Made by a program: the position numbers and the translations under genes. Shown one piece after another: positions 33,109 through 44,200 of a stretch of DNA of 64,000 bases. Source of the stretch: Labyrinthula sp. Ha (taxonomy: Eukaryota; Sar; Bigyra; Labyrinthulida; Labyrinthulaceae); assembly GCA_015227615.1 (NCBI GenBank), contig JAALGZ010000074.1, positions 1 to 64,000 of the forward strand, written 5' to 3'. The first letter of the stretch is position 1. The number at the start of each line of letters is the position of its first letter. The notes under the pieces were generated by a model, which saw only the letters and a program-made list of their open reading frames with translations, had not been told where the DNA came from and did not search any database.

Positions 33109-34575
33109 TTAAAGTCGGTCTAACAGCAGAAGTGTTTCTTGGATTACTATATCACAATTGGCTTCAACTGATAATAATTCAGTATGCTCAGCACCAGGAA
33201 CAAAAACTGTTTTAGCATCAACACTGATCTTCTCTATTTCCAGTGCTACAGTTAAATTTCGTTTGAACAGCCCATGCTCAGCAATAATACTTGTAATGGA
33301 AAAGTTGTATGGTTGATGAAAACCTTCACGAATAAACTTACAGTTCTTTGGATAACCATTGCTTTCATAGATGTTCATGGAAAAATAATCAGGTAGTAGC
33401 TTATCGTTGATCATTTCTTCACGGAACCTGCTTGGAATATAATCTAATTGAGAACTGAATGGCTTAAATTCCAACAAAGAAGCAACTAGTCCAACTCCCG
33501 AGTCAATAACACGTTCATATATGATCCTATGTTCAATCTCTGGTGGTGGTCCGCCAGCACACCTAGAAGAAGTTTCTACATGAACAGGATCTACGAACAC
33601 AATCCCCTTAGAAATACCAGGTTCAACAATTTCCAAAGCTCTTACATTCATTCCAGAAAACGAGGCGGCTACAAAAACTAAATTGTCTCTGTCAAACCTT
33701 CCAACCAGAGACGGATGAACATGCAGTTGATCAAATACATAAAGAAACTCATATGCAAACTGCTCAGATGTTCTTGTCTCAGGATCAACATCGTGTAAAT
33801 TTCTACTAAAACCAGTTCCTACTCGATCAAATAGACAAACGAGTGTTTCATTTCTTAGTTTCTCATATCCCCAAGCAAACGCTAATCCCTGAGCAGAATA
33901 TCCGTGAAGAAAAACAACAGTACTTCTTTTTTTATCAGTATCGATTCCAGAGCACTTGACACTTATTCTTGTTTCAGCATTTTCAAATATTGGTATGAGC
34001 AGTTCAATTTCATCTGGATCTTGAGATGCACCTGGATAGAACTTTTTATCCCACGAGCATTTTAATATAATATTAACTGATGCAAGAACCAGAGGAATAG
34101 ATACCAAAATAAGTTGACAAACAAAGAGTTTTGAAATATTTCTTGGTTTTTGTTTTTTCTTTGGTAATAAATCATATGTACCATCAGGAGAATATTCAGC
34201 ATGTTTTGAAATAAAATTGAGATATTTTGAGTTCTTGAGGAGAGAAAAGGTTAATAGAGAAAAATAGAAAAGGGTTAGAAAGACCAAAAGTGGTTTTAGA
34301 AACCTGTCTGGGTAGTTTACAGGTAAATCCAATATCTGGAGGAAAGATGCTAAAAGAAAGATAATAAGAATAACAAAACAGAACGCAGCAATCACAGGGG
34401 AGCTGTTGTTTGCTTTGGATTCTCTAATAACTAGTTGCTGTAAGAGAACCAGAACAAGAGCGGCCATTATAGAAAAATATGCAGCCCCAAAAGCTCTAAC
34501 ATCAGCAACCCAAATAAAACCAGTAAATAGCATGTGAAGGAAAAATAAGATAGGAATAATTGTATTCTTCAACAT
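33109..34575 (-). CDS. alpha/beta hydrolase with N-terminal membrane helices
   Basis: A single exon of 488 residues from ATG 34575. The first ~175 residues hold about five hydrophobic helices (near 4-25, 29-50, 60-82, 94-112, 150-172). The rest is an alpha/beta hydrolase: oxyanion region FLHGYSAQG (222-230), FDRVGTGFSRN (249-259), nucleophile Ser305 in AASFSGMN (303-310, replacing the usual G-x-S-x-G), 'GIVFVDPVH' (324-332), and the likely catalytic His464 in PGAEHTELL. It is probably a membrane-held lipase or esterase facing a luminal or outer side; substrate unknown. The stop lies 63 bases from the PCCB stop, so the two genes converge tightly. Confidence 0.8.
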   Translation of the reverse strand: MLKNTIIPILFFLHMLFTGFIWVADVRAFGAAYFSIMAALVLVLLQQLVIRESKANNSSPVIAAFCFVILIIFLLASFLQILDLPVNYPDRFLKPLLVFLTLFYFSLLTFSLLKNSKYLNFISKHAEYSPDGTYDLLPKKKQKPRNISKLFVCQLILVSIPLVLASVNIILKCSWDKKFYPGASQDPDEIELLIPIFENAETRISVKCSGIDTDKKRSTVVFLHGYSAQGLAFAWGYEKLRNETLVCLFDRVGTGFSRNLHDVDPETRTSEQFAYEFLYVFDQLHVHPSLVGRFDRDNLVFVAASFSGMNVRALEIVEPGISKGIVFVDPVHVETSSRCAGGPPPEIEHRIIYERVIDSGVGLVASLLEFKPFSSQLDYIPSRFREEMINDKLLPDYFSMNIYESNGYPKNCKFIREGFHQPYNFSITSIIAEHGLFKRNLTVALEIEKISVDAKTVFVPGAEHTELLSVEANCDIVIQETLLLLDRL

Positions 34576-34789
34576 TCTGCTTTTTAATACTTTCTCCTAT
34601 CTTATGCGTCACTCTTATTTAAGCACCTTTATCCTGGCTTCGTATTGCATCACATTAAATAACTCTTGATTCTTGAAGCGAATCATATTCTAGCGGAAGA
34701 TACTGCTAGAATGAGCCGTAAATGAGCCGACTTTGAGCGACGTAGAAGAACACAAGATTACATTACCCGAGCCACGGAAGAGGATAGAG

Positions 34790-35803
34790 TTAAGCAATAT
34801 AAGTATAGACCACTTGTTCGTCCACCTCGTCGACCATATATCTGTAGTTTTTCATGAATTTTAGGTGTCTGTGTACATTTCTTAGTTTACCATCAACTAA
34901 ATTATTTCTAATAATTGTATTCACTCTTCTGTTACTTGTGAAGAATCTAGATACTAACTCATCTTCGGAAACACTAACTTTTGAAGTATGTAAAAATACT
35001 TCTATTCTTTTAAGAACTTTATTTGCTCTGTATAAAATATACATTTTAAATAATGCCACATAAATAATTCGTAGAAGAACACCAATCGAGACCCAATACA
35101 GAGGTCGCTCAAAGAACCTTAACTCTAACAAACACAACACCGAAACTTCATTTTGGAAAAGAGATATATTTCTAACTTGGTCAAAGTGAGAGTCTTGTAT
35201 ATGAAAAGATTTTGATTTTTTGGTTTTCAAAAGGAGATCAAAATCTTGAAAAAAGGTATCTTTACTCAGACTTGAGTACAACTTGTTTACTGCTGGTTGA
35301 CTTTTCAGCTTTTGCCTGATGAAAACAAAATTAAAAACTTCTTGTTCATTAAAAAAAGATGGGAGTCTGCTGTGAAAACCAATGTTATATAAAAACGCTT
35401 TTCGCTTGCACAGATTTTCTGCTGCAAGGTCAACTAGAACTCTCTCCAGAGATATGCTCAGCAAATCCAATCTATATTTAAATAGATCATCATTTTTACA
35501 ACTTTCTTCGCCAAATTTTACATAACCAGGATTGCAAGCAATTAATTTTCCCTTCTCACAGACTCCATGATCAACACAAGGACGACAGTTCCCTTGACCT
35601 CGAAAATCACAGAAAGGGCGTCTAATTTCATTTTTTTCGTATAAATTTAGATGAAAAGCTATGAATCTGAAAACAATCGAAACCAGCAATGCGGCTATAA
35701 CTCCATAGAATCTTTTAGATATTTCACTATTTTTTACTCCCATTTCGCCAATTTCTATAAACGGACAAAAAACGTAAAATGGGCTATATGGCCCAAGATT
35801 CAT
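34790..35803 (-). CDS. MAN1/Heh-type inner nuclear membrane protein (Man1-Src1 C-terminal domain)
   Basis: 337 residues from ATG 35803. One helix (about 33-52) is followed by a six-cysteine segment (C65, C73, C76, C82, C90, C102) reading PFCDFRGQGNCRPC ... GVCEKGKLIACNPGY. This is the hallmark lumenal start of Heh1/Src1/MAN1 proteins. A helical lumenal domain and a second membrane helix near 232-255 come next. The C-terminal ~80 residues, after the second helix, are the usual winged-helix region. These proteins sit in the inner nuclear membrane, bind chromatin and recruit ESCRT for envelope sealing. The N-terminus before the first helix is only ~32 residues, so the usual LEM/HeH helix-extension-helix domain is missing; an in-frame TAA close upstream argues against a longer exon. 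Confidence 0.8.
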   Translation of the reverse strand: MNLGPYSPFYVFCPFIEIGEMGVKNSEISKRFYGVIAALLVSIVFRFIAFHLNLYEKNEIRRPFCDFRGQGNCRPCVDHGVCEKGKLIACNPGYVKFGEESCKNDDLFKYRLDLLSISLERVLVDLAAENLCKRKAFLYNIGFHSRLPSFFNEQEVFNFVFIRQKLKSQPAVNKLYSSLSKDTFFQDFDLLLKTKKSKSFHIQDSHFDQVRNISLFQNEVSVLCLLELRFFERPLYWVSIGVLLRIIYVALFKMYILYRANKVLKRIEVFLHTSKVSVSEDELVSRFFTSNRRVNTIIRNNLVDGKLRNVHRHLKFMKNYRYMVDEVDEQVVYTYIA

Positions 35804-38800
35804 AATATTTGCAATTATTCTTTATAAATATCTCGAATAATGAAAAAAAAACTATAGATTAACAATCGAGCACCGTGATAAATGTCTATATCTAGGTTAA
35901 GCACTAACGCTGTTTAAATCCAATAGAAAGGCTTTAGTCTTAGACTTTTTACGTTTTATTTTTGTGAAGTTTCGCTTAGCTTCAATGAATAAGCCTTAGG
36001 CAACTTTATAACTCTTAACATTAAACAGATCAAGCCTTAATAAAGACCATATTAATTTGTGCAAAGAATGTGAGACAAAAATAATTTCTCTGTTCATTTT
36101 GTATGGTATTAATTTTTTTTTTGAACTTTTGGTTCTCTATACCTCTAAACTAACTAGCTACTGGGGATGTATGGTTTCATTGTTATGATATCTTCTTCTT
36201 TGCTGCTAAAAATAACTCAAAAGTTTTTTTCATTAATAAAATTTATAATTTTATGCTTAGCTCCTATATCTATTTTGTTTATGTACTACCTCTGCTAAGA
36301 AGTAGCATCAATGTATACACATAAACTATAGCATGTCAAGACACTAGAAACCATTAAGATTAGAATTGATCAAAGTCAGCAGTTAAAAAAACACTACCTC
36401 TTTTGTTATTGCTACATTATCTTAAGATATACGGTGTATGAACTATTTCTCGTATGATCCGGAAAGAATGCTAGAATCTCAGTGAATACCTATTCAAATA
36501 GTCTATAACTTGGTATTAAGAACTAAATATGATTTTAACTCCAAAATATTGCACCGAATACGCTATTTATTATTTGAGTGTAACATGACTATACTTAGTT
36601 TGCGATGTCTCTCTGAAGTACTTAAAGAGAGCATAGTTAACTTAAATCAGCGGAAAATAACTGTATTGCGGTGTATTCCTAAATAAAACTCAACATCAAA
36701 CTGGTATATTAGTAAGGTTATGTGATATTTTACGTCTTTACGAAACCAATGTCTAATCCAGAGTTCATCGAGTACGATCAGTCAATTGTCTTCAATCATA
36801 TTTGTCAGTATCACTGGCTTTTCATTTGAATGCAAACAACATTAATGGTATCCTTTATGCAGTTTAAGAATTTGTGTTTATTGGTAAGACATATACTCAC
36901 TAATCAAGAAACTTAGTACATTTACTTTTTTATGTTTGGTGCTAGTATTTCTTGCCATAAAGAGTATATATTTTAGGGGACTTTTTTTCCTACTCAGAGA
37001 TATACCTGAAGAGCTTTCTCTATACGAAACAAAAACAGTTAGTATTACCTCGAAACTGAGTTACGATCTTTGTGGTTGTGCAAGGTTTAGCATTAACACG
37101 TTAACTTACAAATTAAAATGTAAAATGTTAATATGTGCATGTTTAGTATTTTAAGTGGAATTTATTCTGGGAAAATAAACTTTTTGCATTAGAACAAGAA
37201 AAAACAGAGAGAATAAATCTTAACATGTCCCTGATCAAGTCCAAACTCGATGAAAATGAAGATCAACCGTATTCATCAAACTAAACTTAGTTGAAATCGG
37301 TAATGGGTAGTTCAACAGGTTTATTCAAGGAGAGGTTCAAACTAGCAGTTTCTCTAAAGGTCTAATTTTAATGAGGAATTCATTTGCATTTGGATAACAT
37401 TACCTTTAGTCAGCCGATCAAGTACTAAAGAGCCTGGTAACTCTATAAATTAAATAGAAAATGATTCCAATCTTTAGTTATTATCAAAGGTATTAAAACC
37501 TCTTTTCCGATAGAGCATTAATACCTTGTTATTTTGGTTATAATCGCATAATGTGAAAATTATAAGTCATTTGAGCTTCATCTGCTCTAGATTAGCTACA
37601 AGAGCATATACTCTTGTCGAAACCTTCCTTACTTACTAATTTGGTATTTCAAGGTAAATCATATTCACAGAATATAATCATTTTTTGGTCATATTTTCTT
37701 CTGAGGGCATTTTTTTGTGCTTAGTTTTTAACATACATATTTTCTTGATTTAAACTCTGAACTAAACCTACCTTCTATTGCACTGCAATGATATCTAATC
37801 CCAAATCAATGTTGAACTATCGAAATTCAGGAACAGAAAACGGGAGATTATACCTGTTAAGAGATAGAAAGGTGAGAAAAATTTTAAAGTTGCTATAGTC
37901 TAGATATGGTAAACATTTCGATTTATCTTGCACTTAGGTAAGTAAGTCTAAGAATATTTCACCCTTCCCCCCTATACATAGATGGGTGATTTTCTTCAAA
38001 TAAAACATGAGATACATACAAAGAGCGAAGCTATATATTAATTGATCTTGGATAAAACTACAGTGATAAGTTTTTATCACGGGTTCAAATTACTCAATTT
38101 TTTTCAAGTACCTGTACCAATTAGTATGAGAATCCGTTGGCAATACTGTTTATATAGGTATTTTGCAGTGTTCTACTCAAAGCAATTGTAATTTCCATGC
38201 CTTACTATTTGTTATAAACAAGATATGATGAAATAATTAATTTACCTCTGGAGACCAATAAGATATTAAACAAACTTATTCCCTGAAATTAGTAGCTAAT
38301 TCTCACTAAGCAAGCATAAGAGTGATGGTTTTAGGACCGATGCCAGAATTTTTTTTAGGGATAAGCATAGGGGCATCAAATCAACTAAGCCTAGAAAGGA
38401 GAAATCCGTTGCGCTACACATTATTTTTGCCCGTGGTCTTAGTTCTTGGTCGATATATATATATACAGCTTTAAGCAAACGTTCTTACATTTGTTTTCCA
38501 TAGGGGATACTTTCTATGTCAATAGATAGTAACCTGGACAGTAGCACCTATTCTAGATTGAGTTCTCCATTTCTTTCTCCATTTGTGTACGCAACTTTTC
38601 ATCAAATTAATTTTCTGTCTAGACAGAGGCAAAAGCAAAATATTTTTTTTATCTAGTTTCAAATATTTTGTCTACCGTATGATTAATCGTTACTAAAAAA
38701 GGCAATTTAGTCCCGATTTAACATGAAGCTACAAGTATTTTCTTTTTTGGCAATATTAAGTTTGAGGTTGATTTATACATTGTGAACTTTACAGCTTATT

Positions 38801-39935
38801 ATCCAATATTGCGAAATAAAAACACAGAAAAATTGTCTATTTTTGATGAGCTCATTATCTAAACTTGCGTTTATCCAGTAAAAGCCATCATAATCAGATC
38901 TAGTGTGAATCTTACATGTATTTATTGTTTAACTACAGTTGAAGCCATTGATAGTTCATGATTCCTCAATCACAAAAGGATCGCACTCATAATCTATTAA
39001 GTATCAAGTACGACATAAAGTATATTTAAAGAACAACAAGAAAACTATATAAGTGTAGTCTTAGATACATAGCTGGTTCTCAAAACAAGAAAAGTGACTT
39101 AGTTCGGAACTATGTTCAACTTATGTTTTACATTTGATACTTTCCATATAAAAGTATTTTTTGAAACATTCTTCATATTATATAGCTTCTAGAAACTGCT
39201 TTTCTTAATGTCTATATCCTTTTCGTGGGTTTTTGTTTTTAGCCTTATTAGTTGGCAATGCATAGATTTCTATATCTGTTCCAGGTACTAACAATTTTGT
39301 GTCCTTGTAAACTCAATTTGTCGAAAAAAATCAGAGAGAAATATACTGGGAATTTGGCTAGATGCTCTTTGACAAAGGAGTTAGTTAGAACTACTCTTTG
39401 CGGACTATGGTTCGAGCAAGCATTTGTCCTAAACACTTGCTGGTCCTGAGTCCAAGACTAACTATCGGAGAAAAGAGAAACAACATTTTCCATACAAAAA
39501 TAAAATGAATAACCTGTTAAGAAAGGTCAGACGAATAATATATATATTTCACTTCGTCATTGTAAATATAATCAACTAGATTTAGTCAATTAAACATAAT
39601 ACTGTTGTCACACTAATAACAGGTAAATGTGGAAAACATCTTTCTAAGCTATTCTCTTAACATATCCAAAAACATCAATTAAGATGCTTAGATATAAAAT
39701 ATAATAAGTATTTGCCCATTTTTTTTGTCCTCACTTGTTTTTTACAAATATAGCAAAAAGACAATAATTGATAGAATACACTCTGCCACGTCATTTACCC
39801 ATGAACGCTTAACGCCCATTTTCAAACGCTTTTACTTTTATTTCAAAGTAAGTGAAATAATAAAAGAAAAATGTGACCGAATAGGTAAAGATATATAAAC
39901 AAAGCACGCTTTACAAGTATTAAAATAACTCTTGA
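35804..39935. other. gene-free AT-rich block (4.1 kb)
   Basis: No frame with a recognisable product and no chains of small exons were noticed. A short ORF at 36936-37154 has no known family. No structural RNA was recognised. Contains ordinary AT runs and a TATATATATA tract near 38455. Confidence 0.45.
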
Positions 39936-40426
39936 CTAAATCTGTGCATTGCACATTGGACATTTAGGTGGAGTAGATTTTTGAGCAGAGTTAATAGCCC
40001 AGCGATCAATACAGTCGACATGAAATGCATGTTCGCATCCCAACAGTCTAATAATATCCTTATTCTCATAATCCTCTACACAAATTCCACAACTATCGTT
40101 ACAACTTGTATTTTGGTTTCCAAAGTTATACACAAAGTTAACTAAGTCTCCTTTGTCTGGGGAATACTTAGATTCATCCTAAATATTAAGAAAACCAAAA
40201 AAAATACTCCATTTAATTTAAGTTGTTTAAATAGCTTTGCTTTTGACCAGTTTTCCAATGTTTCTTTCGTGTGAAATGTCTTTAGAGGTAAAACATGGAT
40301 TTTCCCGATTATCTCGTCTTTGCGTTCTTCGTAGCTCTTAAGTGACTTTTGAGGAGGTGGAACAGCAGGGGAAAAGAAATCAAATGGAACTAGAAATGAT
40401 TCCCCATCTAACATAAACGTATTCAT
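39936..40426 (-). CDS. RING-H2 zinc-finger protein, probable E3 ubiquitin ligase
   Basis: Spliced complement 40208-40426 and 39936-40178 gives 153 residues. The intron of 29 nt (40179-40207) joins NG|DESKYSPDKG in frame. The C-terminal third is a RING-H2 finger: CGIC (103-106), LLGCEHAFHVDCIDRW, then KCPMC near the end (C3-H2-C3). RING-H2 proteins bind an E2 enzyme and transfer ubiquitin. The N-terminal ~100 residues are without a recognised domain and no membrane helix is clear. It diverges from the AP2 gene over a 175-bp promoter that holds the TTTTGGGCAAT 14-mer. Confidence 0.85.
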
Positions 40427-40601
40427 CTTCTATCACTCGAATCTAATATTTTCTCTTATTTTCGTTTTGTCTGTTTTGGAGTTTACGAATGTGCAAATCA
40501 GACATATATTTTGGGCAATCAAATGTTCTCGGCCAAATGGCCAAGTCTAAACTGTTCCAAGATCTAACCGTTTAAGGAGGAAAGATAAAACCGTCAAATT
40601 A
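40427..40601. promoter_or_regulatory. 175-bp bidirectional promoter, RING-H2 / AP2
   Basis: Lies between divergent start codons at 40426 (minus) and 40602 (plus). It contains ATATTTTGGGCAAT at 40506-40519, the exact reverse complement of the 14-mer at 1283-1296, close to the midpoint. A second GC-richer piece (ggccaaatggcc, 40541-40552, near-palindromic) lies between it and the AP2 start. Confidence 0.5.
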
Positions 40602-41150
40602 ATGAGTTATTTGAGCCCAGTTTCATTCGCAACACACAAAAGCTTGAGTTCCCCATTTGAACCAAGTTATTCTACTGCTTTTAGTTATCTATCCTATCTA
40701 ACATCAAGTCAGCAGGAAGTGTCAAGATTAAGTGGTGAGTCGTACAATACATACCACTACTATTCCAGCATCCTTTCAACACCAACAATTTCAAGAGTAG
40801 ATGATAAAAAAGAAAATAAATATAAGCCTATTCCTAAAGTTTTATTTCCACTGAAAAGAAGGAAAAAACAGGAGGAAGAAAAGAAAAGTTCAAAATATAA
40901 AGGAGTATGTTGGAACAAGAATAACAAGAAATGGCAAGCTCAAGTTTACCTATCGAAAAAACTAGCAAAGGAAGATCTAGATTCTAGATCATGGACACTA
41001 GCAAAAGATAAAGTCTCCAAATATAAATATCTAGGATTGTATCATACAGAAGAGGCAGCAGCAGAAGCTTACGATTTAGCCTCATTGAAAATATATGGCG
41101 ATACAAAAAGACTTAATTTTCCGTACAAAAACTATAAGAAACACTTTTGA
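40602..41150 (+). CDS. AP2/ERF-domain protein
   Basis: 182 residues, single exon. A Ser/Tyr-rich N-terminal half (1-65) leads to a basic stretch (LKRRKKQEEEKK, 84-95, a possible nuclear signal). A single C-terminal AP2 domain follows: KYKGVCWNKNNKKWQAQVYL (98-117), then YLGLYHTEEAAAEAYDLA (143-160) and a LNFPYKNY end (171-178). AP2 domains bind DNA through the three-stranded sheet. About 22 extra residues, charged and polar (118-140), interrupt the sheet between the second and third strands. It may be a transcription factor. AP2 domains also occur in mobile homing endonucleases, but no HNH nuclease is present here. Confidence 0.85.
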   Translation: MSYLSPVSFATHKSLSSPFEPSYSTAFSYLSYLTSSQQEVSRLSGESYNTYHYYSSILSTPTISRVDDKKENKYKPIPKVLFPLKRRKKQEEEKKSSKYKGVCWNKNNKKWQAQVYLSKKLAKEDLDSRSWTLAKDKVSKYKYLGLYHTEEAAAEAYDLASLKIYGDTKRLNFPYKNYKKHF

Positions 41151-41268
41151 GATATATACCTCTGTTAAATGTTAACAAACACGATAGTGCTTACTCCAGA
41201 CTTCTTTATAAGCTAGATATTACATTACCACAAGCCCAGCTGTAACCACGATACTACAATAGCATAAA

Positions 41269-44200
41269 TTACTCCCTGAATGTAAACCAAGCGTCTACAG
41301 AAGAGACAGACGTGCACTGAGAGCAGTACTCAAAATTATGTCTTTGTAAAAGTCTTAGTGGATTCTTGAATAACTTCGGGTCATCACCAGAATTGTATGT
41401 TACAGTGTATCCAGTACAAGCACCAGTGGAATCTGGAAATGCTGCATATGTCAACCACTCCTCTTTTCTTGGATTATACCATTGTAGTTCAACTCCAGTT
41501 TCACAACTATCTGCAGAAATATCCAAACTTTCCAACATATCACTTGGAGACAAATCACAACTCTCTTCATGGTTCGTAATATAAGCAGCATAGGCAGATC
41601 TGAATCCTTCCTTGTATCCATCAGACTCAGCAAGTACTTGAATATACTCTTCACACTGATCCACATTAGAACTAACTCCTGTACAAAAGGAAAGAATCAA
41701 TTCTAACAAAGTATCTGCATCATCAAATGCATCTGTACACTCACTCACAGAGTCATAACCAGGACTAAAGAACTGCTGACAAAACTCTCTGAATGCGTTG
41801 TCAATTCCAATCAACGTAACAGCTGGGTTGTTAGTAATAATTCTAGCAACTTCTCTTCTAATAACTTGAGATGCATCTTCATTCCAATTATCACAATATC
41901 CTCCATCAACTAGATCTTCAGTGTATTCCGTGGAAGCATATTGTTTTTCTGCAATATTTCCTGTAACACACAAACCACTGCTCTCATCAGAATCTGGTCT
42001 CTCTGTATTTGGATCAGCAACTTCTTCGACATTCAAAAACATATTGGTGTAATCTCCATCCACTATATTTCCAGTACATCTCACTTTTAACTCAATTCCA
42101 GTATTGAAATCTAAAACTTTCCATAAGTATTCTCTTCCATATGTGATCTGAGTGAACTGATACATTTCAGAGTCAGTAGAACTCGTTGCCTCCCAATTAT
42201 CCCCATCCAGACAACTTTCAGGTTCTAATCTAAAGTTTCCACCTCTCATAGCCAAGTTAATAGCCTTAATATATCCTCTTTCTCCCTGTTCTAGCTCTAA
42301 CTCATATCCTTCAGTTGCGTACATCAAAATATGAGGTACTTCAGACTCATCTGGATCATATCTACAAGGAGATCCGTTCTCAATAATACTATATTGGTTC
42401 TCTGCTACCTCTTGTTGCCATGGATCACTATATTCTGGTCCATACCATCTACATTGGTTTCCAGATTGATCTCTTTGAGCTTCACAGGTATCCTTTCTAA
42501 TAACACATCTCTCATCAGTACTCTCTTGAGGAGTTCTTCCATCACATAGAATAAACTCATCAAAAGTTCCATCGAACGAGTAACATCTTGGATCACCATA
42601 ACACGTACAAGTCTTACAACACTCATCCTCTGTGTTCCCAAAGGTTACTCTTATTTCCAACTCATGATCATCTTCACAATCTTCATTTGTAATACTATCT
42701 ACTGGATCCTCGTCCCTGTTACAAAACCCAATATCGGTAGAAACCGTTCTATTCTGTTCAGGATTATCTAAATCTGGACAAGGGTTTGTTGGACAACACG
42801 CATCCAAAGACATCTGAAATCCATCCTCTCCGTAATCTACAATCTCAGGTTCTGTTTCACATAAGTAGGGTTGTGGACATTCACCTGGGATGTCATCAAA
42901 TGTTGGATAAGATGTAGGGAAAGGAGTTGGTTCAGCTTCTGTCGGGAAAGTCGTCGGGTAATCAGTTGGGTAAGGAGTAGGTGCATCTGTAGGTACATCA
43001 GTCGGGAAAGCAGTGGGTGCGGGAGTATCTTTAACAAAGGATATTAATCCCGAGAGAGCTTCGACTCCAACACACTGATTAACAGGTCCGCAAGCAATAT
43101 TTGCTTGTTTCTGAACAATTCTAATCCTTCTTCTGAATAATCTTCTCAACTCTTCATCGCAATAAGATAGTCTTACTTCTCCATTTTCATCCCCACCACA
43201 AAAGTTTGAAGGAAAGGCAACTGCGTCATTCCACTGATCACTTCTCCAATACTGGATAACAATACCAGATTGACACTTCTCAAGAGAAGTTTGCCATTCA
43301 GTTGTACATCCTTCATTATCATCATAATACTGCTGAATAGTTTCCAAAGCACCCAACTCAAACCACTGATCAATACATTTAGTAGCTTCTGTTTCACTAT
43401 ACGTGATTCCTCTACAAAACCCTTCTGCTAAACTCTCATCAAACTCTTCTTCACAGGATTCAACGCTTTCAAATAGTGGTTGATAATTTCTACTACAGAA
43501 GTGATACACACAACTTTCCTGTCCACTTTGTGGTAATCCAGGGTTTTGACAAATAGCTCTATAAATCTCTCTTTCCTCTGAATTCTGAAGTCCATCATCA
43601 CATAAATCTCCATCATTAATCTTATCAGTATGCGCAGTAGTTGCTTGACCAACATCAAACTCAGAAGAAACACAAAATCCATCTGTATCAGGTCTATTAG
43701 GAACAGGTTCACTCAAATGTTCTACATTAATCCTTGCAACATAAACTTCTGGATCATCTTCATAATAATTTCCATGACATCGAATACTATGCGCAATACC
43801 TGAATCTGGATCAACTATACTCCATAATATATCTCTTCCATGAACTGTATCTTCAAATACAAAAAACTCTGGAAGTGAATCAAATTCATCTTCATCATAA
43901 CTCCAAGCTTCACGACCTTCTTCCAAACAAGTTCTTGCATTTAACTCAAACCTTCCACAATTCAATTCCAAGAATACATCTGTGATAATTCCTCTTTCTC
44001 CTTGTTGTAAACTTAATTCATAGTTTACACTTGGTGCACTATACATAGTAATTACACTTGGTTCTGACTCTGGATTGGGAACACAAGGTGATCCTAACAT
44101 ACCAACTGTCCATCCAACTCCACGTGGATCGTCAGCCAAATATTGACATTGTCTACCAGTGTGATCTAATTCCTTCGAACATCTTCTCTCAGTAATCCTA

